Shown: piece by piece, positions 25,140 to 38,817 of the stretch
How the letters are laid out: every line of letters starts with the position of its first letter
Numbering within the stretch: the first letter of the stretch is position 1
Origin: Crossaster papposus
Taxonomy: Eukaryota; Echinodermata; Asteroidea; Velatida; Solasteridae
Assembly: GCA_037893245.1 (NCBI GenBank)
Contig: JBAIAA010000783.1
Location: forward strand, 558,001-622,000
Direction: 5' to 3'
Length of the DNA: 64,000 nucleotides
Position numbers and translations under genes: made by a program
Notes under the pieces: generated by a model
What the model was told of the DNA's origin: nothing
Database searches by the model: none
Seen by the model: the letters and a program-made list of their open reading frames with translations, nothing else

Positions 25140-25872
25140 TCATGTAAATTTAGAAAATGCAAACAAAATGAAAGCAAACATTCTAAAAAAATTCTACAAT
25201 ATTTATTAAATGTGAATAGCAGTGAAGCAAAAATACCTCGTTAGCAAAGCGAGGTTTTGGTCCTCGGACCTCTGGGTTATGGGCCCATCACGCTCCCGCT
25301 GCACTACTCTATCTGCGTAACTATTTTTAATGAAAATGAAATCCCTATCAAATACAAAATTATCCTGAGCAGACCGAGGTTGTGATCATCCGAACTCTCG
25401 GTTACTGACCAAGAAAGGGTCTACTTTGTCACTCTGAGTCGAGTACTTCAAGTCATACCAAAAACTTATTAGCAGCAGAACGAGGTTTTGATCCTCGGCA
25501 CTCTGGGTTATAGGCCCAGCAAGCTTCCACTGCGCCACCATTCCTCATGTAAATTTAGAAAAACAACAAACAAAATAAAAGCAGACATTCTAAAAACATT
25601 CTAAAATATTTATTAAATTTGAATAACAGTGAAGCAAAAATACCTCTTTAGCAGAGCGAGGTTTCGGTCCTCGGGCCTCTGGGTTATGGGCCCATCACGC
25701 TCCCACAGCACCACTCTGCGTAACTATTTGTAATGAAAATGAAATCACTTTCAAGGAAATAATTATCCTGAGCAGACCGAGGTTGTGGTCAACCAAACTC
25801 TCGGGTACTGACCAAGAAAGTGTCTACTTTGTCACTCCGAGTCGAGTACCTCATGTCATACCAAAAACTTGT

Positions 25873-25944
25873 TAGCAGAGCGAGGTTTCGATCCTCGGAC
25901 CTCTGGGTTATGGGCCCAGCACGCTCCAACTGTGCCACTATGCC
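25873..25944 (-). tRNA. Initiator tRNA-Met-like (CAU), alpha, type S, A12
   Basis: D-stem G12 is changed to A, opposing C23. A 2-bp insertion (ACATATTC) lies in the spacer. Counterparts at 30294, 33912 and 40354 share both. Confidence 0.5.
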
Positions 25945-26272
25945 TCATGTAAATTTAGAAAATGCAAACAAAATGAAAGCAGAAATTCTAAAAACATATT
26001 CTACAATATTTATTAAATGTGAATAGCAGTGAAGCAAAAATACCTCGTTAGCAAAGCGAGGTTTTGGTCCTCGGACCTCTGGGTTATGGGCCCATCACGC
26101 TCCCGCTGCACCACTCTGCGTAACTATTTGTAATGAAAATGAAATCCCTTTCAAGGAAATAATTATCCTGAGCAGACCGAGGTTGTGGTCAACCAAACTC
26201 TCGGGTACTGACCAAGAAAGTGTCTACTTTGTCACTCCGAGTCGAGTACCTCATGTCATACCAAAAACTTGT

Positions 26273-26344
26273 TAGCAGAGCGAGGTTTCGATCCTCGGAC
26301 CTCTGGATTATGGGCCCAGCACGCTCCAACTGCGCCACTATGCC
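26273..26344 (-). tRNA. Initiator tRNA-Met-like (CAU), alpha, type S, T39
   Basis: 400 bp after the previous alpha, so a monomer has been lost. G31:U39 in the anticodon stem. Confidence 0.55.
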
Positions 26345-27077
26345 TCATGTAAATTTAGAAAATGCAAACAAAATGAAAGCAGACATTCTAAAAACATTCT
26401 ACAATATTTATTAAATGTGAATAGCAGTGAAGCAGAAATACCTCGTTAGCAAAGCGAGGTTTTGGTCCTCGGACCTCTGGGTTATGGGCCCATCACGCTC
26501 CCGCTGCACTACTCTATCTGCGTAACTATTTTTAATGAAAATGAAATCCCTATCAAATACAAAATTATCCTGAGCAGACCGAGGTTGTGATCATCCGAAC
26601 TCTCGGTTACTGACCAAGAAAGGGTCTACTTTGTCACTCTGAGTCGAGTACTTCAAGTCATACCAAAAACTTATTAGCAGCAGAACGAGGTTTTGATCCT
26701 CGGCACTCTGGGTTATAGGCCCAGCAAGCTTCCACTGCGCCACCATTCCTCATGTAAATTTAGAAAAACAACAAACAAAATAAAAGCAGACATTCTAAAA
26801 ACATTCTAAAATATTTATTAAATTTGAATAACAGTGAAGCAAAAATACCTCTTTAGCAGAGCGAGGTTTAGGTCCTCGGGCCTCTGGGTTATGGGCCCAT
26901 CACGCTCCCACAGCACCACTCTGCGTAACTATTTGTAATGAAAATGAAATCACTTTCAAGGAAATAATTATCCTGAGCAGACCGAGGTTGTGGTCAACCA
27001 AACTCTCGGGTACTGACCAAGAAAGTGTCTACTTTGTCACTCCGAGTCGAGTACCTCATGTCATACCAAAAACTTGT

Positions 27078-27149
27078 TAGCAGAGCGAGGTTTCGATCCT
27101 CGGACCTCTGGGTTATGGGCCCAGCACGCTCCAACTGCGCCACTATGCC
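27078..27149 (-). tRNA. Initiator tRNA-Met-like (CAU), alpha, type S
   Basis: Type S consensus; counterparts at 31499 (+4421) and 38746. Confidence 0.62.
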
Positions 27150-27880
27150 TCATGTAAATTTAGAAAATGCAAACAAAATGAAAGCAGAAATTCTAAAAAC
27201 ATTCTACAATATTTATTAAATGTGAATAGCAGTGAAGCAAAAATACCTCGTTAGCAAAGCGAGGTTTTGGTCCTCGGACCTCTGGGTTATGGGCCCATCA
27301 CGCTCCCGCTGCACTACTCTATCTGCGTAACTATTTTTAATGAAAATGAAATCCCTATCAAATACAAAATTATCCTGAGCAGACCGAGGTTGTGATCATC
27401 CGAACTCTCGGTTACTGACCAAGAAAGGGTCTACTTTGTCACCGAGTCGAGTACTTCAAGTCATACCAAAAACTTATTAGCAGCAGAACGAGGTTTTGAT
27501 CCTCGGCACTCTGGGTTATAGGCCCAGCAAGCTTCCACTGCGCCACCATTCCTCATGTAAATTTAGAAAAACAACAAACAAAATAAAAGCAGACATTCTA
27601 AAAACATTCTAAAATATTTATTAAATTTGAATAACAGTGAAGCAAAAATACCTCTTTAGCAGAGCGAGGTTTCGGTCCTCGGGCCTCTGGGTTATGGGCC
27701 CATCACGCTCCCACAGCACCACTCTGCGTAACTATTTGTAATGAAAATGAAATCACTTTCAAGGAAATAATTATCCTGAGCAGACCGAGGTTGTGGTCAA
27801 CCAAACTCTCGGGTACTGACCAAGAAAATGTCTACTTTGTCACTCCGAGTCGAGTACCTCATGTCATACCAAAAACTTGT

Positions 27881-27952
27881 TAGCAGAGCGAGGTTTCGAT
27901 CCTCGGACCTCTGGGTTATGGGCCCAGCACGCTCCAACTGCGCCACTATGCC
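27881..27952 (-). tRNA. Initiator tRNA-Met-like (CAU), alpha, type S
   Basis: Type S consensus; the flanking gamma' has AAAATGTC. It has no counterpart in the next block, which is shorter by one 803-bp unit. Confidence 0.62.
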
Positions 27953-28683
27953 TCATGTAAATTTAGAAAATGCAAACAAAATGAAAGCAGAAATTCTAAA
28001 AACATTCTACAATATTTATTAAATGTGAATAGCAGTGAAGCAAAAATACCTCGTTAGCAAAGCGAGGTTTTGGTCCTCGGACCTCTGGGTTATGGGCCCA
28101 TCACGCTCCCGCTGCACTACTCTATCTGCGTAACTATTTTTAATGAAAATGAAATCCCTATCAAATACAAAATTATCCTGAGCAGACCGAGGTTGTGATC
28201 ATCCGAACTCTCGGTTACTGACCAAGAAAGGGTCTACTTTGTCACCGAGTCGAGTACTTCAAGTCATACCAAAAACTTATTAGCAGCAGAACGAGGTTTT
28301 GATCCTCGGCACTCTGGGTTATAGGCCCAGCAAGCTTCCACTGCGCCACCATTCCTCATGTAAATTTAGAAAAACAACAAACAAAATAAAAGCAGACATT
28401 CTAAAAACATTCTAAAATATTTATTAAATTTGAATAACAGTGAAGCAAAAATACCTCTTTAGCAGAGCGAGGTTTCGGTCCTCGGGCCTCTGGGTTATGG
28501 GCCCATCACGCTCCCACAGCACCACTCTGCGTAACTATTTGTAATGAAAATGAAATCACTTTCAAGGAAATAATTATCCTGAGCAGACCGAGGTTGTGGT
28601 CAACCAAACTCTCGGGTACTGACCAAGAAAGTGTCTACTTTGTCACTCCGAGTCGAGTACCTCATGTCATACCAAAAACTTGT

Positions 28684-28755
28684 TAGCAGAGCGAGGTTTC
28701 GATCCTCGGACCTCTGGGTTATGGGCCCAGCACGCTCCAACTGCGCCACTATGCC
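28684..28755 (-). tRNA. Initiator tRNA-Met-like (CAU), alpha, type S
   Basis: Second-block counterpart of 24263. Confidence 0.62.
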
Positions 28756-29488
28756 TCATGTAAATTTAGAAAATGCAAACAAAATGAAAGCAGACATTCT
28801 AAAAAAATTCTACAATATTTATTAAATGTGAATAGCAGTGAAGCAAAAATACCTCGTTAGCAAAGCGAGGTTTTGGTCCTCGGACCTCTGGGTTATGGGC
28901 CCATCACGCTCCCGCTGCACTACTCTATCTGCGTAACTATTTTTAATGAAAATGAAATCCCTATCAAATACAAAATTATCCTGAGCAGACCGAGGTTGTG
29001 ATCATCCGAACTCTCGGTTACTGACCAAGAAAGGGTCTACTTTGTCACTCTGAGTCGAGTACTTTAAGTCATACCAAAAACTTATTAGCAGCAGAACGAG
29101 GTTTTGATCCTCGGCACTCTGGGTTATAGGCCCAGCAAGCTTCCACTGCGCCACCATTCCTCATGTAAATTTAGAAAAACAACAAACAAAATAAAAGCAG
29201 ACATTCTAAAAACATTCTAAAATATTTATTAAATTTGAATAACAGTGAAGCAAAAATACCTCTTTAGCAGAGCGAGGTTTCGGTCCTCGGGCCTCTGGGT
29301 TATGGGCCCATCACGCTCCCACAGCACCACTCTGCGTAACTATTTGTAATGAAAATGAAATCACTTTCAAGGAAATAATTATCCTGAGCAGACCGAGGTT
29401 GTGGTCAACCAAACTCTCGGGTACTGACCAAGAAAGTGTCTACTTTGTCACTCCGAGTCGAGTACCTCATGTCATACCAAAAACTTGT

Positions 29489-29560
29489 TAGCAGAGCGAG
29501 GTTTCGATCCTCGGACCTCTGGGTTATGGGCCCAGCACGCTCCAACTGCGCCACTATGCC
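29489..29560 (-). tRNA. Initiator tRNA-Met-like (CAU), alpha, type S
   Basis: Second-block counterpart of 25068. Confidence 0.62.
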
Positions 29561-30293
29561 TCATGTAAATTTAGAAAATGCAAACAAAATGAAAGCAAAC
29601 ATTCTAAAAAAATTCTACAATATTTATTAAATGTGAATAGCAGTGAAGCAAAAATACCTCGTTAGCAAAGCGAGGTTTTGGTCCTCGGACCTCTGGGTTA
29701 TGGGCCCATCACGCTCCCGCTGCACTACTCTATCTGCGTAACTATTTTTAATGAAAATGAAATCCCTATCAAATACAAAATTATCCTGAGCAGACCGAGG
29801 TTGTGATCATCCGAACTCTCGGTTACTGACCAAGAAAGGGTCTACTTTGTCACTCTGAGTCGAGTACTTCAAGTCATACCAAAAACTTATTAGCAGCAGA
29901 ACGAGGTTTTGATCCTCGGCACTCTGGGTTATAGGCCCAGCAAGCTTCCACTGCGCCACCATTCCTCATGTAAATTTAGAAAAACAACAAACAAAATAAA
30001 AGCAGACATTCTAAAAACATTCTAAAATATTTATTAAATTTGAATAACAGTGAAGCAAAAATACCTCTTTAGCAGAGCGAGGTTTCGGTCCTCGGGCCTC
30101 TGGGTTATGGGCCCATCACGCTCCCACAGCACCACTCTGCGTAACTATTTGTAATGAAAATGAAATCACTTTCAAGGAAATAATTATCCTGAGCAGACCG
30201 AGGTTGTGGTCAACCAAACTCTCGGGTACTGACCAAGAAAGTGTCTACTTTGTCACTCCGAGTCGAGTACCTCATGTCATACCAAAAACTTGT

Positions 30294-30365
30294 TAGCAGA
30301 GCGAGGTTTCGATCCTCGGACCTCTGGGTTATGGGCCCAGCACGCTCCAACTGTGCCACTATGCC
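30294..30365 (-). tRNA. Initiator tRNA-Met-like (CAU), alpha, type S, A12
   Basis: Second-block counterpart of 25873, with the same D-stem mismatch. Confidence 0.5.
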
Positions 30366-30693
30366 TCATGTAAATTTAGAAAATGCAAACAAAATGAAAG
30401 CAGAAATTCTAAAAACATATTCTACAATATTTATTAAATGTGAATAGCAGTGAAGCAAAAATACCTCGTTAGCAAAGCGAGGTTTTGGTCCTCGGACCTC
30501 TGGGTTATGGGCCCATCACGCTCCCGCTGCACCACTCTGCGTAACTATTTGTAATGAAAATGAAATCCCTTTCAAGGAAATAATTATCCTGAGCAGACCG
30601 AGGTTGTGGTCAACCAAACTCTCGGGTACTGACCAAGAAAGTGTCTACTTTGTCACTCCGAGTCGAGTACCTCATGTCATACCAAAAACTTGT

Positions 30694-30765
30694 TAGCAGA
30701 GCGAGGTTTCGATCCTCGGACCTCTGGATTATGGGCCCAGCACGCTCCAACTGCGCCACTATGCC
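30694..30765 (-). tRNA. Initiator tRNA-Met-like (CAU), alpha, type S, T39
   Basis: Second-block counterpart of 26273. Confidence 0.55.
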
Positions 30766-31498
30766 TCATGTAAATTTAGAAAATGCAAACAAAATGAAAG
30801 CAGACATTCTAAAAACATTCTACAATATTTATTAAATGTGAATAGCAGTGAAGCAGAAATACCTCGTTAGCAAAGCGAGGTTTTGGTCCTCGGACCTCTG
30901 GGTTATGGGCCCATCACGCTCCCGCTGCACTACTCTATCTGCGTAACTATTTTTAATGAAAATGAAATCCCTATCAAATACAAAATTATCCTGAGCAGAC
31001 CGAGGTTGTGATCATCCGAACTCTCGGTTACTGACCAAGAAAGGGTCTACTTTGTCACTCTGAGTCGAGTACTTCAAGTCATACCAAAAACTTATTAGCA
31101 GCAGAACGAGGTTTTGATCCTCGGCACTCTGGGTTATAGGCCCAGCAAGCTTCCACTGCGCCACCATTCCTCATGTAAATTTAGAAAAACAACAAACAAA
31201 ATAAAAGCAGACATTCTAAAAACATTCTAAAATATTTATTAAATTTGAATAACAGTGAAGCAAAAATACCTCTTTAGCAGAGCGAGGTTTAGGTCCTCGG
31301 GCCTCTGGGTTATGGGCCCATCACGCTCCCACAGCACCACTCTGCGTAACTATTTGTAATGAAAATGAAATCACTTTCAAGGAAATAATTATCCTGAGCA
31401 GACCGAGGTTGTGGTCAACCAAACTCTCGGGTACTGACCAAGAAAGTGTCTACTTTGTCACTCCGAGTCGAGTACCTCATGTCATACCAAAAACTTGT

Positions 31499-31570
31499 TA
31501 GCAGAGCGAGGTTTCGATCCTCGGACCTCTGGGTTATGGGCCCAGCACGCTCCAACTGCGCCACTATGCC
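31499..31570 (-). tRNA. Initiator tRNA-Met-like (CAU), alpha, type S
   Basis: Second-block counterpart of 27078. Confidence 0.62.
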
Positions 31571-32301
31571 TCATGTAAATTTAGAAAATGCAAACAAAAT
31601 GAAAGCAGAAATTCTAAAAACATTCTACAATATTTATTAAATGTGAATAGCAGTGAAGCAAAAATACCTCGTTAGCAAAGCGAGGTTTTGGTCCTCGGAC
31701 CTCTGGGTTATGGGCCCATCACGCTCCCGCTGCACTACTCTATCTGCGTAACTATTTTTAATGAAAATGAAATCCCTATCAAATACAAAATTATCCTGAG
31801 CAGACCGAGGTTGTGATCATCCGAACTCTCGGTTACTGACCAAGAAAGGGTCTACTTTGTCACCGAGTCGAGTACTTCAAGTCATACCAAAAACTTATTA
31901 GCAGCAGAACGAGGTTTTGATCCTCGGCACTCTGGGTTATAGGCCCAGCAAGCTTCCACTGCGCCACCATTCCTCATGTAAATTTAGAAAAACAACAAAC
32001 AAAATAAAAGCAGACATTCTAAAAACATTCTAAAATATTTATTAAATTTGAATAACAGTGAAGCAAAAATACCTCTTTAGCAGAGCGAGGTTTCGGTCCT
32101 CGGGCCTCTGGGTTATGGGCCCATCACGCTCCCACAGCACCACTCTGCGTAACTATTTGTAATGAAAATGAAATCACTTTCAAGGAAATAATTATCCTGA
32201 GCAGACCGAGGTTGTGGTCAACCAAACTCTCGGGTACTGACCAAGAAAGTGTCTACTTTGTCACTCCGAGTCGAGTACCTCATGTCATACCAAAAACTTG
32301 T

Positions 32302-32373
32302 TAGCAGAGCGAGGTTTCGATCCTCGGACCTCTGGGTTATGGGCCCAGCACGCTCCAACTGCGCCACTATGCC
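32302..32373 (-). tRNA. Initiator tRNA-Met-like (CAU), alpha, type S
   Basis: Third-block counterpart of 24263 and 28684. Confidence 0.62.
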
Positions 32374-33106
32374 TCATGTAAATTTAGAAAATGCAAACAA
32401 AATGAAAGCAGACATTCTAAAAAAATTCTACAATATTTATTAAATGTGAATAGCAGTGAAGCAAAAATACCTCGTTAGCAAAGCGAGGTTTTGGTCCTCG
32501 GACCTCTGGGTTATGGGCCCATCACGCTCCCGCTGCACTACTCTATCTGCGTAACTATTTTTAATGAAAATGAAATCCCTATCAAATACAAAATTATCCT
32601 GAGCAGACCGAGGTTGTGATCATCCGAACTCTCGGTTACTGACCAAGAAAGGGTCTACTTTGTCACTCTGAGTCGAGTACTTTAAGTCATACCAAAAACT
32701 TATTAGCAGCAGAACGAGGTTTTGATCCTCGGCACTCTGGGTTATAGGCCCAGCAAGCTTCCACTGCGCCACCATTCCTCATGTAAATTTAGAAAAACAA
32801 CAAACAAAATAAAAGCAGACATTCTAAAAACATTCTAAAATATTTATTAAATTTGAATAACAGTGAAGCAAAAATACCTCTTTAGCAGAGCGAGGTTTCG
32901 GTCCTCGGGCCTCTGGGTTATGGGCCCATCACGCTCCCACAGCACCACTCTGCGTAACTATTTGTAATGAAAATGAAATCACTTTCAAGGAAATAATTAT
33001 CCTGAGCAGACCGAGGTTGTGGTCAACCAAACTCTCGGGTACTGACCAAGAAAGTGTCTACTTTGTCACTCCGAGTCGAGTACCTCATGTCATACCAAAA
33101 ACTTGT

Positions 33107-33178
33107 TAGCAGAGCGAGGTTTCGATCCTCGGACCTCTGGGTTATGGGCCCAGCACGCTCCAACTGCGCCACTATGCC
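33107..33178 (-). tRNA. Initiator tRNA-Met-like (CAU), alpha, type S
   Basis: Third-block counterpart of 25068 and 29489. Confidence 0.62.
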
Positions 33179-33911
33179 TCATGTAAATTTAGAAAATGCA
33201 AACAAAATGAAAGCAAACATTCTAAAAAAATTCTACAATATTTATTAAATGTGAATAGCAGTGAAGCAAAAATACCTCGTTAGCAAAGCGAGGTTTTGGT
33301 CCTCGGACCTCTGGGTTATGGGCCCATCACGCTCCCGCTGCACTACTCTATCTGCGTAACTATTTTTAATGAAAATGAAATCCCTATCAAATACAAAATT
33401 ATCCTGAGCAGACCGAGGTTGTGATCATCCGAACTCTCGGTTACTGACCAAGAAAGGGTCTACTTTGTCACTCTGAGTCGAGTACTTCAAGTCATACCAA
33501 AAACTTATTAGCAGCAGAACGAGGTTTTGATCCTCGGCACTCTGGGTTATAGGCCCAGCAAGCTTCCACTGCGCCACCATTCCTCATGTAAATTTAGAAA
33601 AACAACAAACAAAATAAAAGCAGACATTCTAAAAACATTCTAAAATATTTATTAAATTTGAATAACAGTGAAGCAAAAATACCTCTTTAGCAGAGCGAGG
33701 TTTCGGTCCTCGGGCCTCTGGGTTATGGGCCCATCACGCTCCCACAGCACCACTCTGCGTAACTATTTGTAATGAAAATGAAATCACTTTCAAGGAAATA
33801 ATTATCCTGAGCAGACCGAGGTTGTGGTCAACCAAACTCTCGGGTACTGACCAAGAAAGTGTCTACTTTGTCACTCCGAGTCGAGTACCTCATGTCATAC
33901 CAAAAACTTGT

Positions 33912-33983
33912 TAGCAGAGCGAGGTTTCGATCCTCGGACCTCTGGGTTATGGGCCCAGCACGCTCCAACTGTGCCACTATGCC
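33912..33983 (-). tRNA. Initiator tRNA-Met-like (CAU), alpha, type S, A12
   Basis: Third-block copy with the A12:C23 mismatch; here a full unit, not a shortened one, follows. Confidence 0.5.
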
Positions 33984-34716
33984 TCATGTAAATTTAGAAA
34001 ATGCAAACAAAATGAAAGCAGAAATTCTAAAAACATATTCTACAATATTTATTAAATGTGAATAGCAGTGAAGCAAAAATACCTCGTTAGCAAAGCGAGG
34101 TTTTGGTCCTCGGACCTCTGGGTTATGGGCCCATCACGCTCCCGCTGCACTACTCTATCTGCGTAACTATTTTTAATGAAAATGAAATCCCTATCAAATA
34201 CAAAATTATCCTGAGCAGACCGAGGTTGTGATCATCCGAACTCTCGGTTACTGACCAAGAAAGGGTCTACTTTGTCACCGAGTCGAGTACTTCAAGTCAT
34301 ACCAAAAACTTATTAGCAGCAGAACGAGGTTTTGATCCTCGGCACTCTGGGTTATAGGCCCAGCAAGCTTCCACTGCGCCACCATTCCTCATGTAAATTT
34401 AGAAAAACAACAAACAAAATAAAAGCAGACATTCTAAAAACATTCTAAAATATTTATTAAATTTGAATAACAGTGAAGCAAAAATACCTCTTTAGCAGAG
34501 CGAGGTTTCGGTCCTCGGGCCTCTGGGTTATGGGCCCATCACGCTCCCACAGCACCACTCTGCGTAACTATTTGTAATGAAAATGAAATCACTTTCAAGG
34601 AAATAATTATCCTGAGCAGACCGAGGTTGTGGTCAACCAAACTCTCGGGTACTGACCAAGAAAGTGTCTACTTTGTCACTCCGAGTCGAGTACCTCATGT
34701 CATACCAAAAACTTGT

Positions 34717-34788
34717 TAGCAGAGCGAGGTTTCGATCCTCGGACCTCTGGGTTATGGGCCCAGCACGCTCCAACTGCGCCACTATGCC
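34717..34788 (-). tRNA. Initiator tRNA-Met-like (CAU), alpha, type S
   Basis: Type S consensus; it begins the block repeated 7822 bp later at 42539. Confidence 0.62.
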
Positions 34789-35521
34789 TCATGTAAATTT
34801 AGAAAATGCAAACAAAATGAAAGCAGACATTCTAAAAACATTCTACAATATTTATTAAATGTGAATAGCAGTGAAGCAAAAATACCTCATTAGCAAAGCG
34901 AGGTTTTGGTCCTCGGACCTCTGGGTTATGGGCCCATCACGATCCCGCTGCACTACTCTATCTGCGTAACTATTTTTAATGAAAATGAAATCCCTATCAA
35001 ATACAAAATTATCCTGAGCAGGCCGAGGTTGTGATCATTCGAACTCTCGGTTACTGACCAAGAAAGGGTCTACTTCGTCACTCCGAGTTGAGTACGTCAA
35101 GTCATACCAAAAACTTATTAGTAGCAGAACGAGGTTTTGATCCTCGGCACTCTGGGTTATAGGCCCAGCAAGCTTCCACTGCGCCACCATTCCTCATGTA
35201 AATTTAGAAAAACAACAAACAAAATAAAAGCAGACATTCTAAAAACATTCTAAAATATTTATTAAATTTGAATAACAGTGAAGCAAAAATACCTCTTTAG
35301 CAGAGCGAGGTTTAGGTCCTCGGGCCTCTGGGTTATGGGCCCATCACGCTCCCACAGCACCACTCTGCGTAACTATTTGTAATGAAAATGAAATCACTTT
35401 CAAGGAAATAATTATCCTGAGCAGACCGAGGTTGTGGTCAACCAAACTCTCGGGTACTGACCAAGAAAGTGTCTACTTTGTCACTCCGAGTCGAGTACCT
35501 CATGTCATACCAAAAACTTGT

Positions 35522-35593
35522 TAGCAGAGCGAGGTTTCGATCCTCGGACCTCTGGGTTATGGGCCCAGCACGCTCCAACTGCGCCACTATGCC
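35522..35593 (-). tRNA. Initiator tRNA-Met-like (CAU), alpha, type S
   Basis: Body consensus; the 5' flank reads GCCTCCTG and AATGGAAAC. Counterpart at 43344. Confidence 0.62.
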
Positions 35594-36333
35594 TCCTGTA
35601 AATTTAGAAAATGGAAACAAAATGAAAGCAGACATTCTAAAAACATTCTACAATATTTATTAAATGTGAATAGCAGTGAAGCAAAAATACCTCGTTAGCA
35701 AAGCGAAGTTTTGGTCCTCGGACCTCTGGGTTATGGGCCCATCACGCTCCCGCTGCACTACTCTATCTGCGTAACTATTTTTAATGAAAATGAAATCCCT
35801 ATCAAATACAAAATTATCCTGAGCAGACCGAGGTTGTGATCATCCGAACTCTCGGTTACTGACCAAGAAAGGGTCTACTTTGTCACTCTGAGTCGAGTAC
35901 TTCAAGTCATACCAAAAACTTATTAGCAGCAGAACGAGGTTTTGATCCTCGGCACTCTGGGTTATAGGCCCAGCAAGCTTCCACTGCGCCACCATTCCTC
36001 ATGTAAATTTAGAAAAACAACAAACAAAATAAAAGCAGACATTCTAAAAACATTCTAAAATATTTATTAAATTTGAATAACAGTGAAGCAAAAATACCTC
36101 TTTAGCAGAGCGAGGTTTAGGTCCTCGGGCCTCTGGGTTATGGGTTATGGGCCCATCACGCTCCCACAGCACCACTCTGCGTAACTATTTGTAATGAAAA
36201 TGAAATCACTTTCAAGGAAATAATTATCCTGAGCAGACCGAGGTTGTGGTCAACCAAACTCTCGGGTACTGACCAAGAAAGTGTCTACTTTGTCACTCCG
36301 AGTCGAGTACCTCATGTCATACCAAAAACTTGT

Positions 36334-36405
36334 TAGCAGAGCGAGGTTTCGATCCTCGGACCTCTGGGTTATGGGCCCAGCACGCTCCAACTGCGCCACT
36401 ATGCC
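36334..36405 (-). tRNA. Initiator tRNA-Met-like (CAU), alpha, type S
   Basis: Body consensus. The preceding beta' has a 7-bp duplication (GGGTTATGGGTTATGG) that lengthens its anticodon stem-loop; this is also present before 44156. Confidence 0.62.
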
Positions 36406-37135
36406 TCATGTAAATTTAGAAAATGCAAACAAAATGAAAGCAGAAATTCTAAAAACATTCTACAATATTTATTAAATGTGAATAGCAGTGAAGCAAAAAT
36501 ACCTCGTTAGCAAAGCAAGGTTTTGGTCCTCGGACCTCTGGGTTATGGGCCCATCACGCTCCCGCTGCACTACTCTATCTGCGTAACTATTTTTAATGAA
36601 AATGAAATCCCTATCAAATACAAAATTATCCTGAGCAGACCGAGGTTGTGATCATCCGAACTCTCGGTTACTGACCAAGAAAGGGTCTACTTTGTCACTG
36701 AGTCGAGTACTTCAAGTCATACCAAAAACTTATTAGCAGCAGAACGAGGTTTTGATCCTCGGCACTCTGGGTTATAGGCCCAGCAAGCTTCCACTGCGCC
36801 ACCATTCCTCATGTAAATTTAGAAAAACAACAAACAAAATAAAAGCAGACATTCTAAAAACATTCTAAAATATTTATTAAATTTGAATAACAGTGAAGCA
36901 AAAATACCTCTTTAGCAGAGCGAGGTTTCGGTCCTCGGGCCTCTGGGTTATGGGCCCATCACGCTCCCACAGCACCACTCTGCGTAACTATTTGTAATGA
37001 AAATGAAATCACTGTCAAGGAAATAATTATCCTGAGCAGACCGAGGTTGTGGTCAACCAAACTCTCGGGTACTGACCAAGAAAGTGTCTACTTTGTCACT
37101 CCAGTCGAGTACCTCATGTCATACCAAAAACTTGT

Positions 37136-37207
37136 TAGCAGAGCGAGGTTTCGATCCTCGGACCTCTGGGTTATGGGCCCAGCACGCTCCAACTGCGCCA
37201 CTATGCC
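37136..37207 (-). tRNA. Initiator tRNA-Met-like (CAU), alpha, type S
   Basis: Body consensus; the neighbouring gamma' has lost 2 bp (CACTCCAGTCG). Confidence 0.62.
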
Positions 37208-37940
37208 TCATGTAAATTTAGAAAATGCAAACAAAATGAAAGCAGACATTCTAAAAACATTCTACAATATTTATTAAATGTGAATAGCAGTGAAGCAAAA
37301 ATACCTCGTTAGCAAAGCGAGGTTTTGGTCCTCGGACCTCTGGGTTATGGGCCCATCACGCTCCCGCTGCACTACTCTATCTGCGTAACTATTTTTAATG
37401 AAAATGAAATCCCTATCAAATACAAAATTATCCTGAGCAGACCGAGGTTGTGATCATCCGAACTCTCGGTTACTGACCAAGAAAGGGTCTACTTTGTCAC
37501 TCTGAGTCGAGTACTTTAAGTCATACCAAAAACGTATTAGCAGCAGAACGAGGTTTTGATCCTCGGCACTCTGGGTTATAGGCCCAGCAAGCTTCCACTG
37601 CGCCACCATTCCTCATGTAAATTTAGAAAAACAACAAACAAAATAAAAGCAGACATTCTAAAAACATTCTAAAATATTTATTAAATTTGAATAACAGTGA
37701 AGCAAAAATACCTCTTTAGCAGAGCGAGGTTTCGGTCCTCGGGCCTCTGGGTTATGGGCCCATCACGCTCCCACAGCACCACTCTGCGTAACTATTTGTA
37801 ATGAAAATGAAATCCCTTTCAAGGAAATAATTATCCTGAGCAGACCGAGGTTGTGGTCAACCAAACTCTCGGGTACTGACCAAGAAAGTGTCTACTTTGT
37901 CACTCCGAGTCGAGTACCTCATGTCATACCAAAAACTTGT

Positions 37941-38012
37941 TAGCAGAGCGAGGTTTCGATCCTCGGACCTCTGGATTATGGGCCCAGCACGCTCCAACTG
38001 CGCCACTATGCC
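37941..38012 (-). tRNA. Initiator tRNA-Met-like (CAU), alpha, type S, T39
   Basis: Carries the T39 and GAAGCAGAAATACC markers of 26273 and 30694, so it belongs to that lineage. Confidence 0.55.
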
Positions 38013-38745
38013 TCATGTAAATTTAGAAAATGCAAACAAAATGAAAGCAGACATTCTAAAAACATTCTACAATATTTATTAAATGTGAATAGCAGTGAAG
38101 CAGAAATACCTCGTTAGCAAAGCGAGGTTTTGGTCCTCGGACCTCTGGGTTATGGGCCCATCACGCTCCCGCTGCACTACTCTATCTGCGTAACTATTTT
38201 TAATGAAAATGAAATCCCTATCAAATACAAAATTATCCTGAGCAGACCGAGGTTGTGATCATCCGAACTCTCGGTTACTGACCAAGAAAGGGTCTACTTT
38301 GTCACTCTGAGTCGAGTACTTCAAGTCATACCAAAAACTTATTAGCAGCAGAACGAGGTTTTGATCCTCGGCACTCTGGGTTATAGGCCCAGCAAGCTTC
38401 CACTGCGCCACCATTCCTCATGTAAATTTAGAAAAACAACAAACAAAATAAAAGCAGACATTCTAAAAACATTCTAAAATATTTATTAAATTTGAATAAC
38501 AGTGAAGCAAAAATACCTCTTTAGCAGAGCGAGGTTTAGGTCCTCGGGCCTCTGGGTTATGGGCCCATCACGCTCCCACAGCACCACTCTGCGTAACTAT
38601 TTGTAATGAAAATGAAATCACTTTCAAGGAAATAATTATCCTGAGCAGACCGAGGTTGTGGTCAACCAAACTCTCGGGTACTGACCAAGAAAGTGTCTAC
38701 TTTGTCACTCCGAGTCGAGTACCTCATGTCATACCAAAAACTTGT

Positions 38746-38817
38746 TAGCAGAGCGAGGTTTCGATCCTCGGACCTCTGGGTTATGGGCCCAGCACGCTCC
38801 AACTGCGCCACTATGCC
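38746..38817 (-). tRNA. Initiator tRNA-Met-like (CAU), alpha, type S
   Basis: Counterpart of 27078 and 31499. Confidence 0.62.
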
